From assembly GCA_002733465.1 (NCBI GenBank), contig NVVT01000004.1:152898-159208 (forward strand): a stretch of DNA of 6,311 bases, written 5' to 3'. The stretch is from Kangiella sp. Lineage in GTDB: Bacteria > Pseudomonadota > Gammaproteobacteria > Enterobacterales > Kangiellaceae. The number at the start of each line of letters is the position of its first letter. Position 1 is the stretch's first letter. A model generated the notes under the pieces. The model searched no databases. It was not told the origin of the DNA and saw nothing but the letters and a program-made list of their open reading frames with translations. Of the stretch, positions 1 to 6,311 are shown in pieces. A program made the position numbers and the translations under genes.

Positions 1-36
1 AAATTGTGATTGGTCAATGAATATTAAAACAAAAGA

Positions 37-73
37 CTTGCCTCTTTAATTGGGAGTAGTATCCTTAGGCAAG
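37..73. repeat. Inverted repeat in the left intergenic region, possible terminator of an upstream gene
   Basis: CTTGCCT at 37-43 is the exact reverse complement of AGGCAAG at 67-73. A smaller GGA/TCC pairing lies in the 23-nt loop at 53-64. The right arm is followed by the T-rich stretch ATTTATTTTA. A 7-bp stem followed by T-rich DNA is compatible with a weak intrinsic terminator for a gene ending near the left edge. The loop is long and the T-run is broken by A, so it could equally be a binding site or chance. Confidence 0.35.
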
Positions 74-113
74 ATTTATTTTAGCCTGATATTCTTGGAC
101 AAACTCCTAGAAT

Positions 114-140
114 TTGATTAAATATGGTCAAAATTATAAA
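114..140 (+). promoter_or_regulatory. Weak sigma70-like promoter candidate for the response regulator/STAS pair
   Basis: TTGATT at 114-119 resembles a -35 box and TATAAA at 135-140 resembles a -10 box. The 15-bp spacer is shorter than the preferred 17 bp. The region is AT-rich, so such matches arise easily by chance. If real, transcription would begin near 147 and leave a leader of roughly 90 nt that starts in the small hairpins at 149-168. Confidence 0.2.
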
Positions 141-168
141 ACTAGACCAATAGCTATGGCTATTAGCC
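125..168. repeat. Cluster of short inverted repeats in the leader of the response-regulator gene
   Basis: Three small dyads sit next to each other or overlap. TGGTC at 125-129 pairs with GACCA at 145-149. AATAGC at 149-154 pairs with GCTATT at 159-164 around a 4-nt loop. GGCTA at 158-162 pairs with TAGCC at 164-168. The second and third share bases and could not form together. No T-run follows, so this is not a terminator. They could be operator half-sites or leader RNA structure, but each is short enough to be chance. Confidence 0.3.
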
Positions 169-234
169 TTAATTAGTTAACTTCTAATATTTGCATGGGT
201 AAATACTTCATGTTTTATCCTAACTAGGTAGTAA

Positions 235-1461
235 ATGGACATTAATAACACCTTATCATCAGAACCTAAGAAAACCCAACCTGCGAGCTTGAAGACCGTT
301 CTGATCATTGATGATGAGCCGATAGTTCGTGAAAGTATGGCGGTTTACCTAGAAGATAGCGGATATAATATCATTGAAGCGACTGACGGAAAGCAAGGTT
401 TGGCCTTATTTTGCGAATTTGAGCCAGATGTGGTGCTTTGCGATCTCCGTATGCCAGAAATGGACGGCATGACGTTGCTCACCAAATTAAGTAAGTTGTC
501 ACCCGATACACCTATTATTATTATTTCGGGCGCGGGCCAAATCCACGATGTAGTGGAGGCTCTGAGACTGGGCGCATTAGACTACCTAGTAAAACCGATT
601 ACTGATTTAGCAGTGTTAGAAAATGCCGTTCAAAATGCGATTCATCGAAGTTTCTTAGAAACCGAAAATCAAACCTACAAAAATGAGCTTGAAGTAGCTA
701 ATAAAGAACTAGCTAGTAATTTAGATTTATTACAAAAAGACCAAGATGCAGGTCGACAAGCTCAATTACAGCTTTTACCACCTGCCGATGCCACGATTTC
801 TGGCTTTCACTTTCAACATATTATTGTTCCGTCTCTAAATTTAAGTGGCGATTTTATAGATTATTTTGAAATAGATGACCGCTATATTGGATTTTATTTT
901 GCTGACGTGTCTGGTCATGGCTCCGCAGCGGCTTTTGTGACAATGATGTTAAAGAGTTTAATGAATCAACCTTTACGACAATATAGAGCGGGGATAAATG
1001 ACACTATCATACGCCCTGATGAATTAATGTCTTACTTAAATGAAGAATTAATTAGCGCAAATTTAGGTAAGCATATTACACTTTTTTATGCTGTGATAGA
1101 TTGCGATACTCAAACGCTTACCTACAGCGTGGCGGGACAATACCCCGCGCCAGTATTAATTTGTGGTAATTCAACAGAGTTGCTAAAAGATGATGGATTT
1201 CCTTTAGGATTATTCGATTGGGCAACGTTTAAAAGTAATGATATAAAGATTAAGAAAGGTTTTAAACTGCTAATGGTTTCCGATGGTTGGTTAGAATTAA
1301 TACCAACGGAATCAGAGCCAGCAGGGGAGTCTTTTTTAATTGAATTCGCTAGAAACAATCCAATCAATATTCCAATGCTAATGAAACCGGTTAAACAATT
1401 GCAAGACAATAACCCACCAGACGATATAACGGTATTTATTGTCGAAAAGGAAGATTATTAA
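235..1461 (+). CDS. RssB-like response regulator: receiver domain fused to a PP2C/SpoIIE-type serine phosphatase
   Basis: This 408-residue cytoplasmic protein has an N-terminal receiver domain (about 20-135). It shows the acidic pair D26/D27, the phospho-acceptor D70 in VLCDLRMPEMDG, S98 at the switch position and K120 in YLVKP. A charged helical linker (about 140-178), probably a coiled coil, leads to a PP2C/SpoIIE-type phosphatase domain (about 180-404). The metal-binding aspartates all appear present: SGDF (D206), ADVSGHG (D224), SDGW (D350) and PDDIT (D396/D397). E. coli RssB has the same layout but a degenerate phosphatase; this one looks catalytically competent, as in the Pseudomonas RssB and HsbR types. 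It lacks the C-terminal kinase domain of HsbR/CrsR proteins. The ATG is preceded by a modest AGGT at 226-229. The next gene overlaps its stop codon and encodes a STAS protein, the expected dephosphorylation substrate. A role in sigma-factor control is inferred from family and context. Confidence 0.9.
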   Translation: MDINNTLSSEPKKTQPASLKTVLIIDDEPIVRESMAVYLEDSGYNIIEATDGKQGLALFCEFEPDVVLCDLRMPEMDGMTLLTKLSKLSPDTPIIIISGAGQIHDVVEALRLGALDYLVKPITDLAVLENAVQNAIHRSFLETENQTYKNELEVANKELASNLDLLQKDQDAGRQAQLQLLPPADATISGFHFQHIIVPSLNLSGDFIDYFEIDDRYIGFYFADVSGHGSAAAFVTMMLKSLMNQPLRQYRAGINDTIIRPDELMSYLNEELISANLGKHITLFYAVIDCDTQTLTYSVAGQYPAPVLICGNSTELLKDDGFPLGLFDWATFKSNDIKIKKGFKLLMVSDGWLELIPTESEPAGESFLIEFARNNPINIPMLMKPVKQLQDNNPPDDITVFIVEKEDY

Positions 1462-1958
1462 TGAAAGGTCGCATTCTAACGGCTCGATTAGACGATATAG
1501 AATATATCAATTTTATTGGTGTCGTTCGTTATTCTGACTGTTCGGGGCTAGAAGCATATATTAACCAATTATTTCAATCGCCAAAGGGTGTGAGCGAGAT
1601 AGCTATTAATCTAGAAAATGCTGATATGCTTGATAGTACCGCTCTTGGTTTGTTAGCTAGGATTTCAATTGAATTTAAGAAAGCAACAGACAAACAGCCG
1701 GTTATTTTTGTAAAAAAAGGCGAGTTAGCTCATATATTACGCAGAGTCTGTTTTGATCAAGTTTTTCGCATTGTGACTAGTAAGCAAAACAAGTCTGATT
1801 TAGAAACAAGTCAAAATTTAAATTTTATCGAGTTAGCCTCTGTACAGGTTGACGAAAATAAAGTGCTAGAGTCGGTTCTTTTAGCTCATAAAAATCTAGC
1901 GGATATTTCGAAGGATAATGAACATTATTATACGGACATCTCCAAAGTTTTAACCTAG
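1461..1958 (+). CDS. STAS-domain anti-sigma-factor antagonist-like protein (RssC/SpoIIAA type)
   Basis: This 165-residue protein has an N-terminal STAS fold (about 1-107). The signature is MLDSTALG at residues 56-63. It aligns with the SpoIIAA/RsbV site in which the Ser after Asp is phosphorylated by an anti-sigma kinase, so S59 is the predicted phosphosite. A tail of about 55 residues beyond the STAS core is unassigned; from memory, Pseudomonas proteins paired with RssB have a similar total length. The start codon shares one base with the TAA of the phosphatase gene (TAATG), and AAGGAAG at 1447-1453 is a good ribosome binding site, so the two are translationally coupled. Likely role: a partner-switching antagonist that binds an anti-sigma factor or other target when dephosphorylated by its neighbour. 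The frame ends in TAG, and an in-frame TAA follows two codons later at 1965-1967. Confidence 0.87.
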   Translation: MKGRILTARLDDIEYINFIGVVRYSDCSGLEAYINQLFQSPKGVSEIAINLENADMLDSTALGLLARISIEFKKATDKQPVIFVKKGELAHILRRVCFDQVFRIVTSKQNKSDLETSQNLNFIELASVQVDENKVLESVLLAHKNLADISKDNEHYYTDISKVLT

Positions 1959-1965
1959 TATATGT

Positions 1966-2010
1966 AAAAACAAAAAACAAAAAACAAAAAACAAAAAACA
2001 AAAAACAAAA
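1966..2010. repeat. Heptanucleotide tandem repeat (CAAAAAA) upstream of the peptidase gene
   Basis: Cytosines at 1971, 1978, 1985, 1992, 1999 and 2006 are spaced exactly 7 bp apart in pure A. This gives five complete CAAAAAA units (1971-2005), a partial sixth unit and five leading As. The array fills most of the 66-bp gap between the STAS gene and the peptidase gene and ends just before the ribosome binding site at 2013-2017. It is non-coding on the gene strand. Perfect short tandem repeats like this can change copy number by slippage, and here that would change promoter spacing or 5' leader length. No hairpin accompanies it, so it is not an ordinary terminator. Confidence 0.95.
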
Positions 2011-3524
2011 TAAAGGAACTATTAATGAAAAACATAAATATATTATGGTCTGCAATTGTATTTTCAATTTGCTTTTCAATAGAATTATCATCTTTGTCTG
2101 CGAAGCAAATACCCATCAATATTCTTTCTAAAACACCTGAAGTAAGAGATGTTCAAATATCGCCTAATGGTGAATATTTTTCTGTCATCTTTAGAAAAGA
2201 TGGGCGGGATTTGTTAGGGGTATTAGATAGGAACACTAAGAAACCAATCAATTTATTTGGTGTAAAAGGCCAAGGTAAATCTATTGGGGCCGTATACTGG
2301 ATAAATAATGAACGTCTAATTCACACAATAGTAAAAAGTAGTAAATACAATACCACCATTTTTGATTATGGAGAAATTAATGCTATTAACGTTGATGGAA
2401 GTAGGAAAAAAGCCATATTTGGTTATCAGTCTGGTGAAAAACAAACTGGGACCAGAATTAAGAAAAAAAGAAGTGATCGAGCTTGGTTTGATATAATCGA
2501 TCTTTTAGAAAATGATGACAAACATATTTTGATTTCAGTCCTTCCGTGGCAAATAGACTTGGATGAAGTCAAACCTGAAGTTTTCAAATTAAACGTTTAC
2601 AGTGGTAGGAAGAAAAAAACCGGTAAATTACCCGGAAGATGGGGTATGACCGATAATAACGGCAATCTTCGATTTTCATGGCGAGTAAATGATAATAATC
2701 GATTAGTTATTTATTATAAAGAAGCAAAATTAAATGCTCCGATTGGTGATTGGCAAACCTTTGATGTGAAAGACTTTGATTACCAAAAAATATTCCCTCT
2801 AGCATTTACTAAAGATAATAAATCAGTTTATTTAAACGTAACGATAAAAGACAAAACTTCAGCTTTGCATTTATTGAATCTTGAAGAGCAGAGTATTGAA
2901 AAAATTTATCAGCATGATTTGGTTGATACAAGTGATTACATTTTTGATTTTGATACGTCAAATATTGTTGCAGTAAGAAATGATTTTGGCAAACCATCTT
3001 ACGAATATTTAGACAAAAAAAATGCTAAAGGTAAACTTCACAGGATTCTTTCTAAAGCATTTCCTAACAATCATGTAGGAATTGTGAGTGCTACAAAAGA
3101 TAATAGTTATGTGGTGGTTTCAGTTACTTCCGACACTAATTCGGGCGACTATTATTTGTTTTCCACTAAAACACTTAATGCGGATTATATAATTAGCGCT
3201 AGTCCATGGTTAGATCCCGCCGAAATGGCCAATATGGAACCCCAAACGTTTGAAATGAGAGATGGTGTCACTATTCACGGTTATCTGACTAAACCGAAAG
3301 TATATAAAGGTAAATTACCCCTTGTTGTTATGCCTCATGGAGGACCTCATGGAAGAAGAGATTACTGGGGATTTAATTATGAAGTTCAACTGCTAGCTAA
3401 CCGTGGCTATGCTGTTCTACAAGTGAATTTTCGAGGCAGTGGAGGTTTTGGTTTAGGTTTTAAAGAAAAAGGACATGGTGAATGGGGAGCCTTGATGCAA
3501 GATGATTTAACGGACGCCACTATA

Positions 3525-3527
3525 TAG
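3525..3527 (+). other. Premature in-frame TAG (amber) codon inside the peptidase gene
   Basis: The codon follows Asp-Ala-Thr-Ile (residues 497-500). It is followed in the same frame by CTA ATT AAT GAT and then by the GHSYGG nucleophile-elbow segment. Homology therefore continues on both sides with no shift of frame and no missing residues. It is the only defect seen in the 661-codon frame. The neighbouring STAS gene also ends in TAG, so TAG appears to act as a normal stop in this genome. Confidence 0.9.
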
Positions 3528-3584
3528 CTAATTAATGATAAAATTGTCGACGAAAATAGGATTTGTATTTTCGGTCATAGCTAT

Positions 3585-3590
3585 GGAGGA
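3585..3590 (+). promoter_or_regulatory. Internal Shine-Dalgarno-like GGAGGA downstream of the amber codon
   Basis: GGAGGA encodes the Gly-Gly of the GHSYGG motif and lies 9 nt before an in-frame TTG (3600) and 12 nt before an in-frame ATG (3603). It could support restart of translation after the premature stop, giving a C-terminal piece of about 135 residues that ends at 4010. That piece would lack the catalytic Ser519, so it could not be an active peptidase alone. The match may be only a by-product of the Gly-Gly codons. Confidence 0.3.
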
Positions 3591-4027
3591 TATGCGGCAT
3601 TGATGGGCGTTATACGGGAGCAATCTTTGTATAAATGTGCAATAGGCTCTATGGGTGTTTACGATTTACCAATGATGTTTGAAGAAGCCAATAAGGCCGA
3701 TAGCAAATCTGGAGTAGCTTATCTTAAAGAAGTCTTAGGAGAAGATTTGAATGTACAAAAACTACGCTCACCAGCCTACAACGCGGATAAGATAAAAGCT
3801 GAAGTATTATTAATACATGGCGATAAAGATGTTAGAGCGCCAATAGAGCAGGTTGAATCTATGAAGCAGGCTTTGGATAACGTTGGTAAAAGCTATCAAT
3901 ATCTAGAGTTTTTGAATGAGGCTCACGGATATAGAGATGAAAAAAACCGTGTAAAAATGTTTAATAAAATATTTTCATTTCTTGATGAGCATATTGGTAA
4001 AGATAACTGATATTAATAAAAGTATTG

Positions 4028-5317
4028 ATGAATAACTCTTCCGAAAATACAAATAACGCAAAATCTCAATTTGAATTGAGTAAACGCTATTTCAATGAAA
4101 ATAATATTGAATTAATGCTTAAAAGTTTGAATCAATCGGCAAATAGTAATTATTTGCCAGCCTTGCAATCTTTAGCAAACATTTATGCTAAGGGAGGGTT
4201 TATTCCCGTTGATCTAGTAAAGGCTGAAAATTTATACCAAAGAGCGATTGACCAAGGGTGTGAACAATCATTGTTTCAAATGGCTGAGCTCAAGTTTATA
4301 AACGGTTCATCAACAACACAGATTGAGGCTGGTATTAAACATTATTGGCTAGCGGCTCAATTAGGTAACCCTCAAGCCCTTTTTCAGCTTTATCTTTTTT
4401 ATAAAAATGTGACTAGCGCAATCGTGTTTAGTCAATACTGTTTGATTTATGCATCAATGCAAGAATTTTTGCCTGCAATTGTTGCTCTCAATAACAACAA
4501 AGTTTTACAAGAGAATGATTGTGTAGAACTTTATATAAAGATAAGCGTAATTTGTGGCGCAAGTGACTACCCTAATTTAAATTCCCATCACGAACTATTT
4601 GTAGATTTCAAATGTGGTGAAAAAGAAGAGTTGAAAAAACTGAAAAACGTCGTTCATAAAAGCATGCAACTACCAAAATTTTCGCTTCCTGAAGTTATTC
4701 ATTCCAAATTAACGCCAAAACTTCTTTCTAAAGCCATTAACCTAAATTTGACATCTGACTTTTTAGATCAAGATGAAGCAAATTATATTGTGTTTTTATC
4801 TCGTCCTTACCAAGAGAAAGCTAAAGTAATAAATTCTGATTCTAAACATGGCGGTATGGATTCTTCTGTAAGATCTAATTCCTACATGTATTTTTCTCCG
4901 ACTAGAGTATCTGGTTTTATAAAATTCATTGAGCGAAAAATATGTGATCTAGTGCGTAAAAATATTGAGGAAAGTGAACCACTTTCAGTACTCCACTATC
5001 AAGTTGGGCAAGAATACAAACCACATTTTGACTTTTTTGATCCTTCTTTGCCCGTATCAAAATCACTATTGGAAAAAGCAGGGCAAAGAACTAGAACGGT
5101 TCTATTATATCTAAATGACGTCGAAATAGGCGGTGACACCTATTATCCAGAAATTGATATTTCTATTGAAGCTAAATGTGGAACGCTTGTATATATGGAT
5201 AACTGTTATAACGATGGCAGTATCAATTTAATGTCTTTACATGCGGGTCGGTCTGTTTTAAAAGGTGAGAAGTGGATTGCGGTAAAATGGTTTAGAGAAC
5301 GAAAAGTGATAATTTAA
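4028..5317 (+). CDS. Sel1-repeat protein with C-terminal prolyl 4-hydroxylase (Fe(II)/2-oxoglutarate dioxygenase) domain
   Basis: This protein has 429 residues counted from the ATG at 4028; an adjacent TTG at 4025 would add one residue. Residues about 12-127 contain Sel1/TPR-like helical repeats, clearest at 44-77 (ALQSLANIYAKGG, then KAENLYQRAIDQG) and 78-113 (HYWLAAQLG). The C-terminal third is a P4Hc domain. It has the HxD iron ligands H333 and D335 (KPHFDFF), GGDTYYP at 368-374, distal ligand H405 (SLHAG) and K415 (GEKW) ten residues later, where the 2-oxoglutarate-binding Lys is expected. All catalytic residues are present, so it should hydroxylate a proline, or possibly another residue, in a protein using O2, Fe(II) and 2-oxoglutarate. 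The repeats probably recruit the substrate, which is unknown. No signal peptide is seen, so it is likely cytoplasmic. It starts 17 bp after the peptidase stop with only a weak ribosome binding site, suggesting cotranscription and perhaps coupled translation. Confidence 0.88.
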   Translation: MNNSSENTNNAKSQFELSKRYFNENNIELMLKSLNQSANSNYLPALQSLANIYAKGGFIPVDLVKAENLYQRAIDQGCEQSLFQMAELKFINGSSTTQIEAGIKHYWLAAQLGNPQALFQLYLFYKNVTSAIVFSQYCLIYASMQEFLPAIVALNNNKVLQENDCVELYIKISVICGASDYPNLNSHHELFVDFKCGEKEELKKLKNVVHKSMQLPKFSLPEVIHSKLTPKLLSKAINLNLTSDFLDQDEANYIVFLSRPYQEKAKVINSDSKHGGMDSSVRSNSYMYFSPTRVSGFIKFIERKICDLVRKNIEESEPLSVLHYQVGQEYKPHFDFFDPSLPVSKSLLEKAGQRTRTVLLYLNDVEIGGDTYYPEIDISIEAKCGTLVYMDNCYNDGSINLMSLHAGRSVLKGEKWIAVKWFRERKVII

Positions 5318-5333
5318 TAAGTAATCAAAGAGC

Positions 5334-6104
5334 TTACCATTTTTTCTTAGGACCAAATACGTTGTCCACATCTTCGCTCGTTTCTTTTTGATCGATTTTT
5401 GCTTGTTGTACCTTTTTATTTTTCTTTGCTTTTTGATAGGATATTTTCACTTCCTGTTCAAGTGTTGCTAGGCGTTCTTGAAGCGCAATTATTCTATTAC
5501 TCTTGGTTTTAAGACCTGCCATTAATTGTTTGGTGGTAATTAGTCGCTTTACAGCAAAATCATAGTTTCCAATTGCAAGCCCTTTCTTTATTTGTTGAAT
5601 ATAGGCAGAGAGTTTAGTTTCAGTCACCAAAGACGATATTTTTCCAATGGAGATTTTTGTAAGCGACAAATCTAATTTGTTGATTTTACTTATTTTTATA
5701 ATATAGTTACTTAATTTTGTTAGGCTATTTAGCAGTTTCTCTAATTGTTGCGGATCGGCAGGAATCGCCAATTGGCCAGAATCAATCTTGTTATTAGTGT
5801 TGGTTAGTTGTTTATTGACAGCAGGCAATCGTTCTCTAATATACTTGTCTTGAGGTTGTATTTTAAGAGCATCGGTTAGGTTTTTTTGAATCACTTGAAG
5901 TAGAATTTTTCGAGTTTCTTCGCCTATTGGAATTTTCGCGAAATTACTGAGTATATTGGCAGACTCATTTGCTCTGTATTTGAATTTAGAAGCTTGATGA
6001 AACTGTTCCGCCTTTTTGTGTTCTTTTCGCTGAATATTAACCACGAAAATCACCGCACCTACAAGCAGTGCAAAAATGATGAATAGTAAATTGAAAGTAT
6101 CCAT
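5334..6104 (-). CDS. Uncharacterised single-TM protein with a long charged helical cytoplasmic region
   Basis: I do not recognise the family. The product has 256 residues from the ATG at 6104. One hydrophobic segment (about 4-23) is followed by Gln-Arg-Lys-Glu-His-Lys-Lys, so the positive-inside rule suggests an N-terminal anchor with the body in the cytoplasm. The remainder is Lys/Gln/Leu-rich and mostly helical. A likely coiled coil lies near 203-235 (ALQERLATLEQEV), then a basic patch and an acidic stretch before the C-terminal tail DNVFGPKKKW. The frame extends to a TTG at 6140, but no ribosome binding site precedes it. The ATG has a weak GGA just upstream and places the TM segment at the N-terminus, so I chose the ATG. 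It converges with the hydroxylase gene, 16 bp separating the stops, and lies 78 bp downstream of another leftward gene. Confidence 0.72.
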   Translation of the reverse strand: MDTFNLLFIIFALLVGAVIFVVNIQRKEHKKAEQFHQASKFKYRANESANILSNFAKIPIGEETRKILLQVIQKNLTDALKIQPQDKYIRERLPAVNKQLTNTNNKIDSGQLAIPADPQQLEKLLNSLTKLSNYIIKISKINKLDLSLTKISIGKISSLVTETKLSAYIQQIKKGLAIGNYDFAVKRLITTKQLMAGLKTKSNRIIALQERLATLEQEVKISYQKAKKNKKVQQAKIDQKETSEDVDNVFGPKKKW

Positions 6105-6182
6105 ATGGTCCAAGTTAGTAGTAATATTTTGTCTGAGCAAAAATAATCAGTAATAAAGCTGATGCCCATTAAATAGTATAGT

Positions 6183-6311
6183 TTAAATGTTAGTGTTTTG
6201 TAGCATCAGTTGAGATAAACGTAAAAGCTCTAAATACCGCTTATAGCGAATATCATCAGACGATAGTCTATCAATATCGGATAAGACTAATTCGGCCTGA
6301 TGAAGTAACTC
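6183..6311 (-). CDS. 3' end of an unidentified leftward gene, truncated by the window edge
   Basis: Reading leftward from the right edge, one frame stays open for 42 codons and ends in TAA at 6185-6183. The translated piece begins ELLHQAELVLSDIDRL and ends LRLSQLMLQNTNI. It is amphipathic, Leu/Arg/Asp-rich and probably helical, with a composition typical of real coding sequence in this window. It is too short for me to name a family. The 78-bp gap and shared direction suggest it may be cotranscribed with the downstream single-TM gene. The start codon and most of the gene lie outside the window. Confidence 0.55.
   Translation of the reverse strand, partial: ELLHQAELVLSDIDRLSSDDIRYKRYLELLRLSQLMLQNTNI

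Larger units (their letters stand above)
2025..4010 (+). pseudogene. Exported S9-family (prolyl oligopeptidase-type) serine peptidase, split by an in-frame amber codon
   Basis: Reading through the TAG at 3525-3527, one uninterrupted frame of 661 codons encodes a complete S9 peptidase. A hydrophobic N-terminus (residues 5-24) ending LSA-KQ looks like a signal peptide. Residues about 35-400 form the propeller-like N-terminal region. The alpha/beta-hydrolase domain starts near 405, with HGGPHG (438-443) and NFRGSGGFG (468-476). After the stop come GHSYGG with nucleophile S519, HGDKD with probable triad D602, and EAHGY with probable triad H634. A good ribosome binding site (AAGGA, 2013-2017) precedes the ATG. 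Terminating at the TAG gives a 500-residue product with no catalytic serine, aspartate or histidine, so it should be inactive unless the stop is suppressed. Relatives, as I recall them, usually have Trp here (DATxW), so TGG to TAG is the simplest explanation. The rest of the frame is clean, pointing to a recent nonsense mutation, a sequencing error or read-through. The substrate is unknown; oligopeptides in the periplasm are likely. Confidence 0.88.

Noticed and set aside
1..49. Tail of an upstream gene (frame 2 ending in TAA at 47-49, or frame 3 ending in TGA at 18-20)
   Set aside because: The visible peptides are only 15 and 5 residues long and neither can be recognised, so no coding call is justified.
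1122..1409. Leftward open frame of 95 codons opposite the phosphatase domain
   Set aside because: It lies wholly antisense to a well-supported PP2C domain and its product resembles no family I know. It is a shadow of the real gene.
1825..2091. Leftward open frame of 88 codons across the heptanucleotide tract
   Set aside because: Its run of Phe/Cys/Leu/Val comes from translating the TTTTTTG repeat, and both ends overlap confirmed genes on the other strand.
2809..2997. Leftward open frame of 62 codons inside the peptidase gene
   Set aside because: It is antisense to the propeller-like region, has no ribosome binding site that I can see and no recognisable content.
3525..3542. Programmed recoding site (pyrrolysine or a dedicated read-through signal) at the amber codon
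   Set aside because: I see no clear stem-loop just downstream, and the residue expected there in relatives is probably Trp rather than a special amino acid. A simple nonsense change is more economical.
3600..4010. Independent small gene encoding a 136-residue hydrolase fragment
   Set aside because: It is in the same frame as the upstream peptidase and continues its alpha/beta-hydrolase domain directly. It is the rest of an interrupted gene, not a separate one.
5318..5350. Bidirectional terminator between the convergent hydroxylase and single-TM genes
   Set aside because: The only stem is GTAA/TTAC with a 9-nt loop. The T-run after it lies inside the opposing gene's Lys codons, so the support is too weak.

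Overview
The window is AT-rich and densely coding. It looks like the chromosome of a marine-type gammaproteobacterium, most likely of the Alteromonadales (Colwellia, Paraglaciecola or Pseudoalteromonas-like). That placement is inferred from the low-GC codon use and from the protein types: an RssB-like response regulator paired with a STAS protein, a secreted S9 peptidase and a Sel1/prolyl-4-hydroxylase protein. No marker gene is present that would prove it.

Layout. Positions 1-234 are a non-coding leader with several inverted repeats. Four genes then run rightward. 235-1461 encodes a receiver plus PP2C/SpoIIE-type phosphatase response regulator. 1461-1958 overlaps it by one base and encodes a STAS anti-sigma-factor-antagonist-like protein. 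Next comes a short spacer made almost entirely of a 7-bp tandem repeat (CAAAAAA). 2025-4010 encodes an exported S9-family (prolyl oligopeptidase-type) peptidase interrupted by an in-frame amber codon at 3525-3527. 4028-5317 encodes a Sel1-repeat protein with a C-terminal Fe(II)/2-oxoglutarate prolyl-4-hydroxylase domain. Two leftward genes converge on this block: 5334-6104, a one-TM protein rich in charged helix, and the 3' end of an unidentified gene (6183-6311) that runs off the right edge.

How the genes fit together. The first two genes form a compact signalling pair of the partner-switching kind. The receiver domain would control a phosphatase whose natural substrate is a phosphorylated STAS protein, and the overlapping next gene encodes one with the conserved Ser. 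In related gammaproteobacteria such modules feed into sigma-factor (RpoS or FliA) control. No anti-sigma kinase is visible here, so that partner must be elsewhere. The peptidase and hydroxylase genes lie 17 bp apart and may be cotranscribed, but no functional link between them is evident.

The points most worth a second look are the amber codon, which splits an otherwise intact peptidase frame 18 codons before its catalytic serine, and the heptanucleotide tract immediately upstream of the same gene. I see no mobile element, CRISPR array, tRNA, rRNA or recognisable defence system.
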